A DNA stretch of 49,533 bases from Thermoanaerobaculia bacterium (GTDB taxonomy: Bacteria > Acidobacteriota > Thermoanaerobaculia > Gp7-AA8). How positions within the stretch are numbered: the first letter of the stretch is position 1; every line of letters starts with the position of its first letter. Shown here piece by piece: positions 1-10,831 of the stretch. The stretch is from the NCBI GenBank assembly GCA_017883235.1, contig JADGNY010000041.1:1-49533 (forward strand). The letters run 5' to 3'. The notes under the pieces were generated by a model that worked only from the letters and a program-made list of their open reading frames with translations, did no database searches and was not told the DNA's origin. A program made the position numbers and the translations under genes.

Positions 1-73
1 GTAAGGGCGCGGATTGTAACAGACGGAGGTGTGGGTGGTGGGGGCAACGGAGCGCTGGCGTCCCGCCGGCTGG

Positions 74-96
74 CTCGGCGGCGTCTCGCCGCCGAG
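74..96. repeat. Short GC-rich hairpin
   Basis: A perfect 10 bp inverted repeat (CTCGGCGGCG / CGCCGCCGAG) around a TCT loop lies upstream of the small antitoxin-like ORF. It resembles the CGGGCG-TCT-CGCCCG core of the longer palindromic element at 384-467, so it may be a diverged short member of that repeat family. No T-tract follows, so it is unlikely to be a terminator. Confidence 0.5.
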
Positions 97-127
97 GTGC
101 CGGGGGAGTGTGGGAGAATCGGCAGTC

Positions 128-298
128 ATGAGCCGAGACCCTCTCGACAGTCTCGAAGACCTCTCGGAGGAAGAGTGCGATCGGCTCTGGGCGGAAGAGG
201 CGGAACGTAGGTTTGCGGACTACAAGGCGGGCAATATCGAAGCGATACCCGCGGACGAGGTTTTCGCGCACCTGAGAGCTCGTCGCCGGGCTCAATAA
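128..298 (+). CDS. Putative addiction-module (antitoxin-like) protein, short
   Basis: A 56-residue acidic protein starting MSRDPLDSLEDL. Its C-terminal half (LWAEEAERRFADYKAG, then an IPADEVFAHLR segment) resembles the C-terminal half of the 'putative addiction module component' family: a Trp-Glu helix, Arg, a Tyr-x-x-Gly turn, then Pro followed by Glu-Val and Leu-Arg. Those proteins are antitoxins, usually followed by a RelE/ParE-type toxin. The N-terminus is shorter than usual for the family, and no toxin ORF follows; the next 240 bases hold a repeat and then midA. It is therefore an orphan or decaying antitoxin, or a stand-alone regulator. I chose the ATG at 128 because the GTG-initiated extension to 29 runs through repeat-like GC-rich sequence. 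The family call is from memory of motif spacing. Confidence 0.5.
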   Translation: MSRDPLDSLEDLSEEECDRLWAEEAERRFADYKAGNIEAIPADEVFAHLRARRRAQ

Positions 299-383
299 GT
301 CGAGGCGGTCGAACAAACGTCAAGTCGCGGAGCGGCGATGTCTACGTAGCCCACGGCGTGAACGGGCTGTTGAAGAAGTAACA

Positions 384-467
384 CCTGGGAGCGCGGGCGT
401 CTCGCCCGCATTTGATGCTAGGCATCCTGCTGCTTTGAAGCGCGGGCGAGACGCCCGCGCTCCCAGG
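384..467. repeat. Palindromic element with 26 bp perfect inverted repeats
   Basis: The arms at 384-409 (CCTGGGAGCGCGGGCGTCTC...) and 442-467 are perfect reverse complements over 26 bases. They are separated by 32 bases that contain a smaller imperfect repeat (ATGCTAGGCAT). Each arm also holds its own CGGGCGTCTCGCCCG palindrome, so the unit can fold as a long stem or as a cloverleaf. A collapsed copy of the same sequence occurs at 44565-44599 inside a glycosyltransferase gene. This makes it a mobile or REP/MITE-like family, not a one-off terminator. Nothing else is seen between 299 and 537 apart from the likely midA promoter. Confidence 0.85.
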
Positions 468-504
468 GGGCTCCAGACAAGATCACCGTTACCCTTGCGA
501 TGAA

Positions 505-531
505 TTGTGGAGTGTGCGGCCGGTGTAGGAT
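505..531 (+). promoter_or_regulatory. Candidate leaderless promoter for midA
   Basis: A TTGTGG (505-510) and TAGGAT (526-531) pair with a 15 bp spacer precedes the midA ATG at 538. Only six bases separate the -10-like hexamer from the ATG, and no Shine-Dalgarno is visible. Transcription would start at or beside the ATG. Confidence 0.45.
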
Positions 532-537
532 GCTCCG

Positions 538-1662
538 ATGCCCGGCGAGCGATCGCTGTCCGACGTTCTGCGCAACTCACTGAATAATAGTGACTTGCCT
601 TTTCGTGACTTCGTCGAGCTCGCTCTCTATCACCCTGAATTCGGCTACTACGCGCGACCGGAATCGCCGGTCGGACGGGAAGGGGACTTCATCACGTCCC
701 CTCTGCTCAGCCCCGTATTTTCGTTCGCTCTCGGCAGACTCATCGATGAATTCATGAGCCGCTCGGGCGACGCTGTGTGGCAGGTCGTGGACATCGGATG
801 CGGGGATGGCGCGCTCATCCGTGCATTGGCTCAGGGGGCCGGGGGTCGGGGGTCGGGGATCGGAGAAAGACCTTGCGCCTTCTTCGGCGTCGACCGCAAC
901 CTCGGCCGCGCCCAACCGCAGCCGGACGTCACCTACGCCACTTCTCTCGGCGATATCCCTCCCGCTGAGGCCCGTCTCATCATTAGTAATGAGCTGTTCG
1001 ATGCGTTGCCCTTCGCGCGGCTGGTTCAGCGGGGGGAGGAGCTGCACGAACTGTGGGTGACGGAGCGGGACGGTGCTCTCGACTGGACCGAGCACGAGGC
1101 GGATGCGCGGTATGACGAATACTTCGCGGAGCGCGGCATCGAGCTGGACGATGGTCAGTTTGCCGATGTCTCGCTCGAATGGCCGGCGCTTTACGGCGAC
1201 CTTTGCCGATTCGTGCAGCGGGGGCTGATCGTCACCTTTGACTATGGGCTGCCGCAGACGAAGCTCTTTCGCGGGCGGATGCGGCGCTTCGGAACGGCGG
1301 CGGCGTATTCGCGGCATCGCGTCAGCCGCGACCTTCTCGTCAATCCCGGGGAACAGGATCTGACGGCGCACATCAACTTCGACGATCTCCGCCTTACCGG
1401 AGAGAGACAGGGCTTCGCCAGCCGTTTCTTCGATATCCAGGCGAAGTTCCTCCTCGCTCTCGGCGCGGCGGAGCACGAGTTGCTGAAACCGGTCGGAGAG
1501 GTTACCGTCGACAACGCGGAGGACGGCATGGCGTTGCTCGAAGCCCGCGACGATGCCCGGAGGCTCATCCTTCCGGATGGGATCGGAGCCGATATCCGCG
1601 TGCTCGTGCAGGAGCGCGGGATGGGGCGCGAGGAGTGGGGTTTTCAAACGAAACTGTTCTGA
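538..1662 (+). CDS. midA: MidA/NDUFAF7-family SAM-dependent methyltransferase
   Basis: A 374-residue protein of the MidA/NDUFAF7 family (COG1565). The N-terminal segment ([20 protein letters not shown], then [13 protein letters not shown]) and the SAM-binding loop [15 protein letters not shown] are family hallmarks. They are followed by [14 protein letters not shown] and a [11 protein letters not shown] strand. Human NDUFAF7 dimethylates an arginine of NDUFS2, the NuoD homologue, and is needed for complex I assembly. Here the gene lies 78 bp upstream of nuoA, and the downstream NuoD keeps the HRGTEKL loop that is probably the target. A G-rich direct repeat (about 833-862) adds a Gly-rich [10 protein letters not shown] loop right after the SAM motif, which looks like a low-complexity insertion. 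The ATG at 538 is preferred; it sits six bases after a -10-like hexamer. Confidence 0.85.
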   Translation: MPGERSLSDVLRNSLNNSDLPFRDFVELALYHPEFGYYARPESPVGREGDFITSPLLSPVFSFALGRLIDEFMSRSGDAVWQVVDIGCGDGALIRALAQGAGGRGSGIGERPCAFFGVDRNLGRAQPQPDVTYATSLGDIPPAEARLIISNELFDALPFARLVQRGEELHELWVTERDGALDWTEHEADARYDEYFAERGIELDDGQFADVSLEWPALYGDLCRFVQRGLIVTFDYGLPQTKLFRGRMRRFGTAAAYSRHRVSRDLLVNPGEQDLTAHINFDDLRLTGERQGFASRFFDIQAKFLLALGAAEHELLKPVGEVTVDNAEDGMALLEARDDARRLILPDGIGADIRVLVQERGMGREEWGFQTKLF

Positions 1663-1685
1663 CTCGCGGGCACCTCAACGAATGG

Positions 1686-1713
1686 TTGACTCCTGTCAGT
1701 CGGCGTTTACAAT
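1686..1713 (+). promoter_or_regulatory. Sigma70-type promoter of the nuo operon
   Basis: TTGACT (1686-1691) and TACAAT (1708-1713) are separated by 16 bp in the midA-nuoA gap. A start site near 1720 would give a leader of about 20 nt before the nuoA ATG. This is the only clear promoter between midA and the long nuo-atp gene train. Confidence 0.7.
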
Positions 1714-1740
1714 ACCGGCGGTCTTTCGGACGGGCGAAAA

Positions 1741-2090
1741 ATGGCGAACTATTCAGTGCTCCTGGTGGCCGCGGCCATCGTTATCTCCCTCCCCGTACTG
1801 ACTTTGTTCGTCATTACCCCGCTCGTCCGCGCCTCGCGGGGCGGCAAGGTCAAGCTGGAGCCGTACGAGTGCGGCATTCCGGCCAGCTCGCTGGCCATCG
1901 ATCATCGTTTTTCGGTCCGCTACTTTCTGATCGCCGTCCTCTTCATCGTCTTCGACGTCGAGACGGTCTTCCTCTTCCCCTGGGCCATCCGCTTCAAACA
2001 GCTCGGCTGGTTTGGCGCGATCGAGATGGGGGTCTTCCTGGCGATCCTGCTTGTCGGGTACGTGTACGCGTGGAAGAGGAAGGTTCTTTC

Positions 2091-2100
<10 letters not shown>
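1741..2100 (+). CDS. nuoA: NADH-quinone oxidoreductase subunit A (NuoA)
   Basis: A 119-residue membrane subunit of complex I. It has three hydrophobic segments (about residues 5-27, 60-80 and 88-110). It carries the family motif YECGIPASS in the loop between helices 1 and 2, with the conserved Cys, and [21 protein letters not shown] with the conserved Asp-Glu pair. NuoA helps form the junction between the quinone-binding connecting fragment and the membrane arm. It is the first gene of the operon, and its end overlaps the nuoB start by 10 bases. Confidence 0.95.
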
Positions 2101-3128
<1,028 letters not shown>

Positions 3129-3131
3129 CCG

Positions 3132-4145
3132 ATGACGGACGCACCGCAGCCACCGCAGCAGTCAAAGCCAGCCGTCCCGGCCGCCCCCGCGGCACCGGCC
3201 GCGCGGAGCGTCGAAGAGATCAAGCGCGATCCGCTCGTGGCGCAGGCGTGCGCGCGTTCCGGCGATGCCATCATCGGCGCGAAGGAATTCGCCGGCGAGA
3301 TATCGCTGACGGTGGCGCGCGATCGCATCGCCGACGTGGCCAGAGCCTTCCGCGACGACGGGTTCAACTATCTCGTCGATCTCTCCGGCGTCGATTACTC
3401 GAAGTACCCTGCCTGGACCGGCGAGCGGTTCGGCGTGTCGTACACGCTCTACTCGTTCACGAAGAACAATCGCGTCCGGCTCAAAGTCACCACGGATGAA
3501 TCGACTCCCATCCCCTCGGTGACCTCGGTGTGGAAGACGGCGAACTGGCATGAGCGCGAAACGTTCGACATGTTCGGCATCGTGTTCGATGGTCATCCGA
3601 ACCTCGAGCGCATCCTGATGTGGGAAGGCTTCAACGGCCACCCGCTACGCAAAGACTTCCCGATCCGCGGCATCGACACCGGCGCGCGCATCTATCCCGA
3701 GGTCTTCCCCGAGGGCGGCGGACCGAAGGCGGGATCGACCGGCAAGGACGTCAAAGACGTCAACATCTACAAAGGCGAGTGGAAGCACTACGGTACGTGG
3801 CCTGTCGCCGAGATCCAGCAGCGCGCAGCTATTGGAGGACAACCGCCCGCGCCGGAGCTGGCCGGAGTCGTTGCCGAAACCGCCAAGCCGACCGAGGAGG
3901 CACCGTGGCACGATCCGGAGAAGGCGCTTCCGGAACGGATGGAACTAGCCAAGGCCGGCAGCCTGAAAGACAAGCTGTTCGCCGCGATGGCCCAGACCGA
4001 CTGCACCGCCTGCGGCTGGGACTGCGAGGGCTACGCCGAGGCGCTGGCCAAGGGCGAAACCAAAGACATCACGCTCTGTGTCCCCGGCGAAGACGAGACC
4101 GAGTCGATGCTGAAGCAGTTGATGGCGGGGGCGGGGAAAGCATGA
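3132..4145 (+). CDS. nuoC: NuoC with the same extra C-terminal Fe-S domain
   Basis: A 337-residue protein. A Pro/Ala-rich N-terminus precedes the 30 kDa complex I subunit domain, recognised by WHERETFDMFGIVFDGHPNL and GHPLRKDFP. It is a separate NuoC, not a NuoCD fusion. After about residue 245 comes a C-terminal domain nearly identical to that of Nuo[21 protein letters not shown] with a fourth Cys in ITLCVPGE (Cys at about 291, 294, 298 and 316). The start lies 3 bp after the nuoB stop. NuoB and NuoC are adjacent in the Q module, so the two extra domains would be brought close together. The cluster type and role are unknown. Intra-operon domain duplication is the simplest origin. Confidence 0.92.
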   Translation: MTDAPQPPQQSKPAVPAAPAAPAARSVEEIKRDPLVAQACARSGDAIIGAKEFAGEISLTVARDRIADVARAFRDDGFNYLVDLSGVDYSKYPAWTGERFGVSYTLYSFTKNNRVRLKVTTDESTPIPSVTSVWKTANWHERETFDMFGIVFDGHPNLERILMWEGFNGHPLRKDFPIRGIDTGARIYPEVFPEGGGPKAGSTGKDVKDVNIYKGEWKHYGTWPVAEIQQRAAIGGQPPAPELAGVVAETAKPTEEAPWHDPEKALPERMELAKAGSLKDKLFAAMAQTDCTACGWDCEGYAEALAKGETKDITLCVPGEDETESMLKQLMAGAGKA

Positions 4146-4148
4146 AGA

Positions 4149-4247
4149 AAGCTCTTAGCTGTCAGCTCTTAGCTCTTAGCAGAACCTGCGCGAGCAGCGT
4201 CATCGACTCGCCGTTCCTAAGAGCTAAGAGCTATGAGCTAACAGCTT
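4149..4247. repeat. Inverted low-complexity repeat between nuoC and nuoD
   Basis: A 31-base block made of AGCTCTTAGCT-like units (4149-4179) is mirrored by its imperfect complement at 4217-4247, with 37 bases between. The transcript would form a long hairpin just before nuoD. The block itself is an internal repeat of roughly 7-10 bp. A short ORF through it reads only repeat and is not considered coding. Confidence 0.85.
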
Positions 4248-4262
4248 GGGCGGGTGGTGGCA

Positions 4263-5378
4263 ATGTTTGACGTTCACGAAATGGAGGTCAACTTCGGTCC
4301 CCAGCATCCGTCGACGCACGGGGTGCTGCGGGTGATTCTGAGGATTGACGGCGAACGGATCATCGACGCCAAGCCGATCATCGGCTACCTCCATCGAGGT
4401 ACCGAGAAGCTGTTCGAGGCCATGTCCTATCCGATGTGCATCCCGCATACGGACCGGATGGATTACGTCGCCTCGGCTACGAACAATCTCGGCTTCGTGG
4501 AGACGGTCGAGAAGCTGATGGGGATCACCAAGCAGATTCCGAAGCGCGCGCAGCTCATGCGCGTGATGCTCAGCGAGCTGCAGCGGATCTCATCGCATCT
4601 TCTCTGGCTGGCCACGCACGCCATCGACATCGGTGCGATGACGCCGTTCTTCTACTGCTTCCGCGAGCGCGAGCAGGTCCTCGATCTCTTCGAGGAGTAC
4701 TGCGGAGCGCGCCTGACGCTGAACTGCATGCGCATCGGCGGCATGCCCGACGATCTGCCGCCGGGCTGGCTCGATGGCGTAGAGAAGTTCGTCGACAAGT
4801 TCGAGGATGCCGTCGACGAGTACGAGTCGCTGCTGACGAACAACCGCATCTGGAAAAAGCGCACCGTCGGTATCGGCGTCATCTCACCGGAGGATGCCAT
4901 CGATTGGGGCATCACCGGCCCGCCGCTGCGCGGCTCTGGCGTCGAATGGGATCTTCGGCGCGCGCAGCCTTACGAGTGTTATCCGGAGCTGAAGTTCGAG
5001 ATCCCGATCGGCAAGAACGGCGATACCTACGACCGCTATCTGGTCCGGATGGAAGAGATGCGGCAGTCGAACTGGATCCTCAAACAGTGCATTCCGCTCG
5101 TGAAAAAAACGCCGGCAGGCGACATCAAGGCGAAAATCTCGCGTGTGGTGCGGCCCCCGGAGGGCGAGGTCTATCACTCCATCGAGTCGCCGAAAGGGGA
5201 GCTGGGCTACTACATCATTTCCGACGGCAAATCGCAGAGCGCCTATCGCTGCCACGTGCGCCCGCCGTCATTTGTGAACCTGCAGGCGCTGCCCGCGATG
5301 GCGAAGGGACACCTTGTCTCGGATCTGGTGGCGTTGATCGGGACGATTGATATTGTTCTGGGCGAGGTGGACCGATGA
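4263..5378 (+). CDS. nuoD: NADH-quinone oxidoreductase subunit D (NuoD)
   Basis: A 371-residue 49 kDa-type subunit that forms most of the quinone cavity. Landmarks are FGPQHPSTHGVLR with the quinone-site His, GYLHRGTEKLFE near residue 45, the PHTDRMDYV segment, and the C-terminal DLVALIGTIDIVLGEVDR. The Arg of HRGTEKL corresponds, as I recall, to the site dimethylated by NDUFAF7 in mammalian NDUFS2, which ties in with midA upstream. The ATG at 4263 (MFDVHEMEVNFGP) fits the family better than the GTGs at 4254 and 4257. A GGTGGTGG tract just before it may act as the ribosome site. The 117 bp gap from nuoC is filled by an inverted repeat. Confidence 0.95.
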   Translation: MFDVHEMEVNFGPQHPSTHGVLRVILRIDGERIIDAKPIIGYLHRGTEKLFEAMSYPMCIPHTDRMDYVASATNNLGFVETVEKLMGITKQIPKRAQLMRVMLSELQRISSHLLWLATHAIDIGAMTPFFYCFREREQVLDLFEEYCGARLTLNCMRIGGMPDDLPPGWLDGVEKFVDKFEDAVDEYESLLTNNRIWKKRTVGIGVISPEDAIDWGITGPPLRGSGVEWDLRRAQPYECYPELKFEIPIGKNGDTYDRYLVRMEEMRQSNWILKQCIPLVKKTPAGDIKAKISRVVRPPEGEVYHSIESPKGELGYYIISDGKSQSAYRCHVRPPSFVNLQALPAMAKGHLVSDLVALIGTIDIVLGEVDR

Positions 5379-5382
5379 GACA

Positions 5383-5529
5383 AACCAGAAACCAGAAACC
5401 AGAAACCAGAAGGCAGAAATCGTGGCCGAGCGAAGCATTTGAAACCAGAAACCAGAAACCAGAAACCAGAAAGGCTTCGCTCAGCCGCCATTTCTGGTTT
5501 CTGGTTTCTGGTTTCTGGTTTCTGGTTTC
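5383..5529. repeat. AAACCAG heptamer repeat array with inverted arm between nuoD and nuoH
   Basis: Heptamers of the type AAACCAG are repeated in tandem at about 5383-5413 and 5441-5472. The complementary array (TTTCTGG units) fills 5491-5529. GAGCGAAGC and GCTTCGCTC form a further complementary pair inside. The nuoD-nuoH gap is almost entirely this element, which would fold into a very long hairpin in the operon mRNA. All reading frames through it are repeat-derived. Confidence 0.92.
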
Positions 5530-5544
5530 AACAGGGGTGGCGCC

Positions 5545-6717
5545 ATGACGCAAGACTTACTGCTCCGCTACCTCATCTGGCCCCTCGTCAAGTTCCTGGT
5601 CGCGTTCATCATCGTGCAGGTCATCGTCGCGGCGATGAACTGGGTGGAGCGCCGGCTGCTCGGACTGATGCAGGCTCGGCTCGGACCGAACCGCGTCGGC
5701 CGTGAATTCGGGATTCCGTGGGGACTGGCGCAGATCGTCGCCGACCCGATCAAGTTCATCCTGAAGGAAGACATCGTTCCCTCGAGCTCCGAGAAGGTTG
5801 CCTACTTCCTCGGGCCGATGCTGCCGCTGATTCCGGCCTTCCTGGTCTTCTGCCTGATCCCGTACGGTCCGCCGCCGACGTTCGTGGTGACGCACGTGAA
5901 CGTCGGTCTGCTGCTGATCCTGGCACTGACGTCGACCGGCGTCTACGGCATCATCCTTGGCGGCTGGGCGTCGAACAACAAGTACTCGCTCATGGGCGGG
6001 CTGCGAAGCGCCGCGCAGATGGTGTCGTATGAGGTGCCGTTCGGCCTGTCGATCGTCGGCGTGCTGATGCTCTGCGGCAGCTTCGACCTGGTGCACATCA
6101 TCAATTACCAGGCAGACCACATCTGGAATCTCTTCCCGCAGCTCATCGCCGCGTTCATCTTCCTGGTGGCCATGAACGCGGAGAACAACCGCACGCCGTT
6201 CGACCTGCCGGAAGCGGAGTCGGAGCTCGTAGCCGGCTATCACACTGAGTACTCGGCGATGAAGTTCGCTTTCTTCATGCTGGCTGAATATTCGTCAATG
6301 ATGGTCAACTGCTGTCTCATGGTCAGCCTTTTCTTCGGCGGCTGGACCATGGCCATCAACGGGTACGGCCTGACCACCGGCGTGCTTCGCGGCATGGGCC
6401 TGCTCGGCGGCATCCTCGGTGCGCTGATTTTCATCACCAAGGTGATGGTCTTCATGCTGATGTACATCTGGTTCCGCGCCACCTTCCCGCGCTTCCGCTT
6501 CGATCAGCTCATGGATCTGGGATGGAAGTGGATGATTCCGCTGGCACTGGCGAACATCGCCGTCACCGCCATCGTGGTGCTTCTGGGCGACCAGTTCGAT
6601 TTCCAGGGAGAAGTAGTGCTATCGATCGCCGGGGCGGCGATCATCGTGTTTACGCTGATTCTATTGCTCCGGCCGCGCGCAAAGGTGACCCATGCACGTC
6701 GAGTATCCGAAGCCTAG
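5545..6717 (+). CDS. nuoH: NADH-quinone oxidoreductase subunit H (NuoH)
   Basis: A 390-residue, roughly eight-helix membrane subunit that contacts the quinone tunnel. Family signatures visible are ERRLLGLMQARLGPNRVG near residues 34-51, the EVPFGLSIVGVLM stretch, and NRTPFDLPEAESELVAGYHT, a glutamate-rich loop of the E channel. It ends in a short basic tail. The start ATG follows AGGGGTGG, a usable ribosome site placed right after the repeat array. Its last 26 bases overlap the nuoI start. Confidence 0.95.
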   Translation: MTQDLLLRYLIWPLVKFLVAFIIVQVIVAAMNWVERRLLGLMQARLGPNRVGREFGIPWGLAQIVADPIKFILKEDIVPSSSEKVAYFLGPMLPLIPAFLVFCLIPYGPPPTFVVTHVNVGLLLILALTSTGVYGIILGGWASNNKYSLMGGLRSAAQMVSYEVPFGLSIVGVLMLCGSFDLVHIINYQADHIWNLFPQLIAAFIFLVAMNAENNRTPFDLPEAESELVAGYHTEYSAMKFAFFMLAEYSSMMVNCCLMVSLFFGGWTMAINGYGLTTGVLRGMGLLGGILGALIFITKVMVFMLMYIWFRATFPRFRFDQLMDLGWKWMIPLALANIAVTAIVVLLGDQFDFQGEVVLSIAGAAIIVFTLILLLRPRAKVTHARRVSEA

Positions 6718-7222
6718 GTGGACCGACAAGTTTCTTCTCCTCGACATGCTCGAGGGGTTGAAGACTACCTTTCGGGAGCTGTTCAAACCGAAGGTGACGA
6801 TCCGCTATCCGGAAGAGCGGCTCGAGCCGGCCAACCGCTTCCGCGGCATGTTCAAGTTTTCCTTCGACCGCTGCATCGCCTGCAAGCTCTGCGCGCTGGC
6901 CTGCCCGATCGACATCATCTACATCGACGTCCACGACGAGCAGCGCGAAGTCGACGGCAAGATGAAGAAGCTCAAGGTCCTGGACCGCTACGACATCGAC
7001 GTGAAGCGCTGCATGTTCTGTTCGCTCTGCGAAGAGGCCTGCCCGACCAAGCCGAAGTCGATCTGGCTGACGACGAAGACCTACGAGCTGGCCACCTACG
7101 ACCGCAGCGATCTCTATTTCAACATGCAGCAGCTCGAGTACTGGGAAGGGCGGCCGGAGTACGCCGGGCTTCCGGCCGATGAGTCACTGGAGACGAAGAA
7201 GATCGAGGGAGGGACGGCATGA
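6692..7222 (+). CDS. nuoI: NADH-quinone oxidoreductase subunit I (NuoI)
   Basis: A 176-residue ferredoxin-like subunit holding clusters N6a and N6b. The two motifs CIACKLCALACPIDII and CMFCSLCEEACPTKP each give the three-plus-one Cys arrangement for a pair of 4Fe-4S clusters. In canonical complex I it passes electrons from NuoG to NuoB. No nuoG is present here, so its electron source in this organism is open. The gene overlaps nuoH by 26 bp and nuoJ by an ATGA. Confidence 0.95.
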   Translation: MHVEYPKPRWTDKFLLLDMLEGLKTTFRELFKPKVTIRYPEERLEPANRFRGMFKFSFDRCIACKLCALACPIDIIYIDVHDEQREVDGKMKKLKVLDRYDIDVKRCMFCSLCEEACPTKPKSIWLTTKTYELATYDRSDLYFNMQQLEYWEGRPEYAGLPADESLETKKIEGGTA

Positions 7223-7887
7223 GTCCAGCCCTGCTCGTCTTCGCGCTCGTCGGCACCGTGGCGGTTGCGGCTTCGATCCTGGTCGTGGCCATGAGGAACC
7301 CGGTGCACTCCGCGCTCTTTCTGCTCCTGACGTTTCTCTGCGTGGCCGTGCTCTTTGTGATGAAGGACGCGGAGTTCGTCGGTGCGGTGCAGGTGCTGGT
7401 CTACGCCGGCGGCATCATGGTGCTCTTCCTCTTCGTGGTCATGCTGATCAACGTCCGCCATCTGCCCGACGAGCGGGTCCTTTCGAATTTCTGGAAGGGT
7501 GGCTTCGCCGTCGGCCTGGCGGTGTTCATCCTCTTCTTCACGCTGGTGCGGCCCGGCGTGTACCACGATCCGGTATCGAGCGATAAGGCGCTGCGCTCGA
7601 CGTATACGTATCGCCATCGCAAGGTGAAGCAGCCGGACGGCACGGTCGTCCGCAAGCTGATCCGCCGCGGCAAGGTCGTCGGTAACTCCGAGGCCGTGGG
7701 GATGGCGTTGTATACCGACTACCTCGTCCCGTTCGAAGTGGCCTCGCTCTTCCTGCTCGTGGCGATGATCGGTGCGATCGTCATCGGAAAGCGCGAGCTG
7801 TCAGCGATCGAAGAGGAGAACGTGCCGGCGTACATGCTCGAGCGCGTCGAGACGGAACACGCAGTGAAGGGGGGCATGGGTGCCTGA
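7219..7887 (+). CDS. nuoJ: NADH-quinone oxidoreductase subunit J (NuoJ)
   Basis: A 222-residue antiporter-linked membrane subunit with five hydrophobic segments. The pi-bulge helix region FVGAVQVLVYAGGIMVLFLFVVML is the family signature. A hydrophilic loop of about 50 residues, basic (RHRKVKQPDG, KLIRRGK), lies before the last helix and is longer than in E. coli NuoJ. The start overlaps the nuoI stop as ATGA, which suggests coupled translation. Confidence 0.93.
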   Translation: MSPALLVFALVGTVAVAASILVVAMRNPVHSALFLLLTFLCVAVLFVMKDAEFVGAVQVLVYAGGIMVLFLFVVMLINVRHLPDERVLSNFWKGGFAVGLAVFILFFTLVRPGVYHDPVSSDKALRSTYTYRHRKVKQPDGTVVRKLIRRGKVVGNSEAVGMALYTDYLVPFEVASLFLLVAMIGAIVIGKRELSAIEEENVPAYMLERVETEHAVKGGMGA

Positions 7888-8194
7888 CGCCATTCCGAGC
7901 ACCGAGGCCTATCTGATGCTCTCGGGGACACTCTTCGCCGTGGGCCTGGTCGGCGTGATCATCCGCCGCAACATGATCACCGTCCTCATGGCGGTCGAGC
8001 TGATGATGAACGCGGTCAACATCAACCTCGTCGCCTTCTCGCATCGTTTCGCATCGCTGGAAGGACAGATCTTCGCGATCTTCATCATCACCGTCGCGGC
8101 GGGGGAAGCCGCTGTCGGCCTGGCCATCATCATCCAGTTGTATCGTCTCAAGAGCTCGATCAATGTCGACGACGCGAGGTCGCTGAATGGTTAG
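7880..8194 (+). CDS. nuoK: NADH-quinone oxidoreductase subunit K (NuoK)
   Basis: A 104-residue three-helix membrane subunit. It keeps the helix-2 glutamate in the segment LMAVELMMNAVNINLVAF and the second glutamate in VAAGEAAVGLAIII, both part of the proton path. It starts at a GTG that overlaps the end of nuoJ by 8 bp. After its stop the operon is interrupted by a 102 bp tandem repeat. Confidence 0.94.
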   Translation: MPDAIPSTEAYLMLSGTLFAVGLVGVIIRRNMITVLMAVELMMNAVNINLVAFSHRFASLEGQIFAIFIITVAAGEAAVGLAIIIQLYRLKSSINVDDARSLNG

Positions 8195-8200
8195 GAACTT

Positions 8201-8608
8201 CATCCTGACGGAGCGCGAAGCGAACCGTCAGGATCTCCGGTGGCGCCGCGCAGTCGGTGGTTTCAGCGCAGCTCTCGCGGTTCCACCGGAGATGGACCAC
8301 CCCATCCTGACAGTGAGCGAAGCGAACCGTCAGGATCTCCGGTGGCGCCGCGCAGTCGGTGGTTCCAGCGCAGCTCTCGCGGTTCCACCGGAGATGGACC
8401 ACCCCATCCTGACAGTGAGCGAAGCGAACCGTCAGGATCTCCGGCGGCGCCGCGCAGTCGGTGGTTCCAGCGCAGATCTCGCGGTTCCACCGGAGATGGA
8501 CCACCCCATCCTGACAGTGAGCGAAGCGAGCCGTCAGGATCTCCGGTGGCGCCGCGCGGCCGGTGGTTTCAGCGCAGATCTCGCGGTTCCACCGGAGATG
8601 CTGACGAT
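8201..8608. repeat. Four tandem 102 bp repeats between nuoK and nuoL
   Basis: The sequence CATCCTGAC recurs at 8201, 8303, 8405 and 8507, so the period is exactly 102 bp with only a few substitutions between copies. Each unit contains two nested inverted repeats: ATCCTGAC...GTCAGGAT, with GAGCGAAGCGAACC between, and CTCCGGTGG...CCACCGGAG. Because 102 is a multiple of three, every frame stays open and produces spurious repeat ORFs, including a false N-terminal extension of NuoL. This explains the whole 453 bp gap. Confidence 0.95.
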
Positions 8609-8647
8609 GCGCTGCGCGCCTCGCAGCATTGGGGGGCAACAACAGGC

Positions 8648-10816
<2,169 letters not shown>

Positions 10817-10831
10817 GGGGAACGACCGAAG

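Noticed and set aside
299-383. A toxin gene partnering the antitoxin-like ORF
   Set aside because: No ORF with RelE/ParE features is present; only a few codons are open before the palindromic element.
577-1647. Long antisense ORF opposite midA
   Set aside because: It is a high-GC shadow frame. MidA motifs and codon pattern lie on the + strand.
4142-4270. Small ORF starting at the nuoC stop (MKKALSCQLLAL)
   Set aside because: It is translated low-complexity inverted repeat with no ribosome site of its own.
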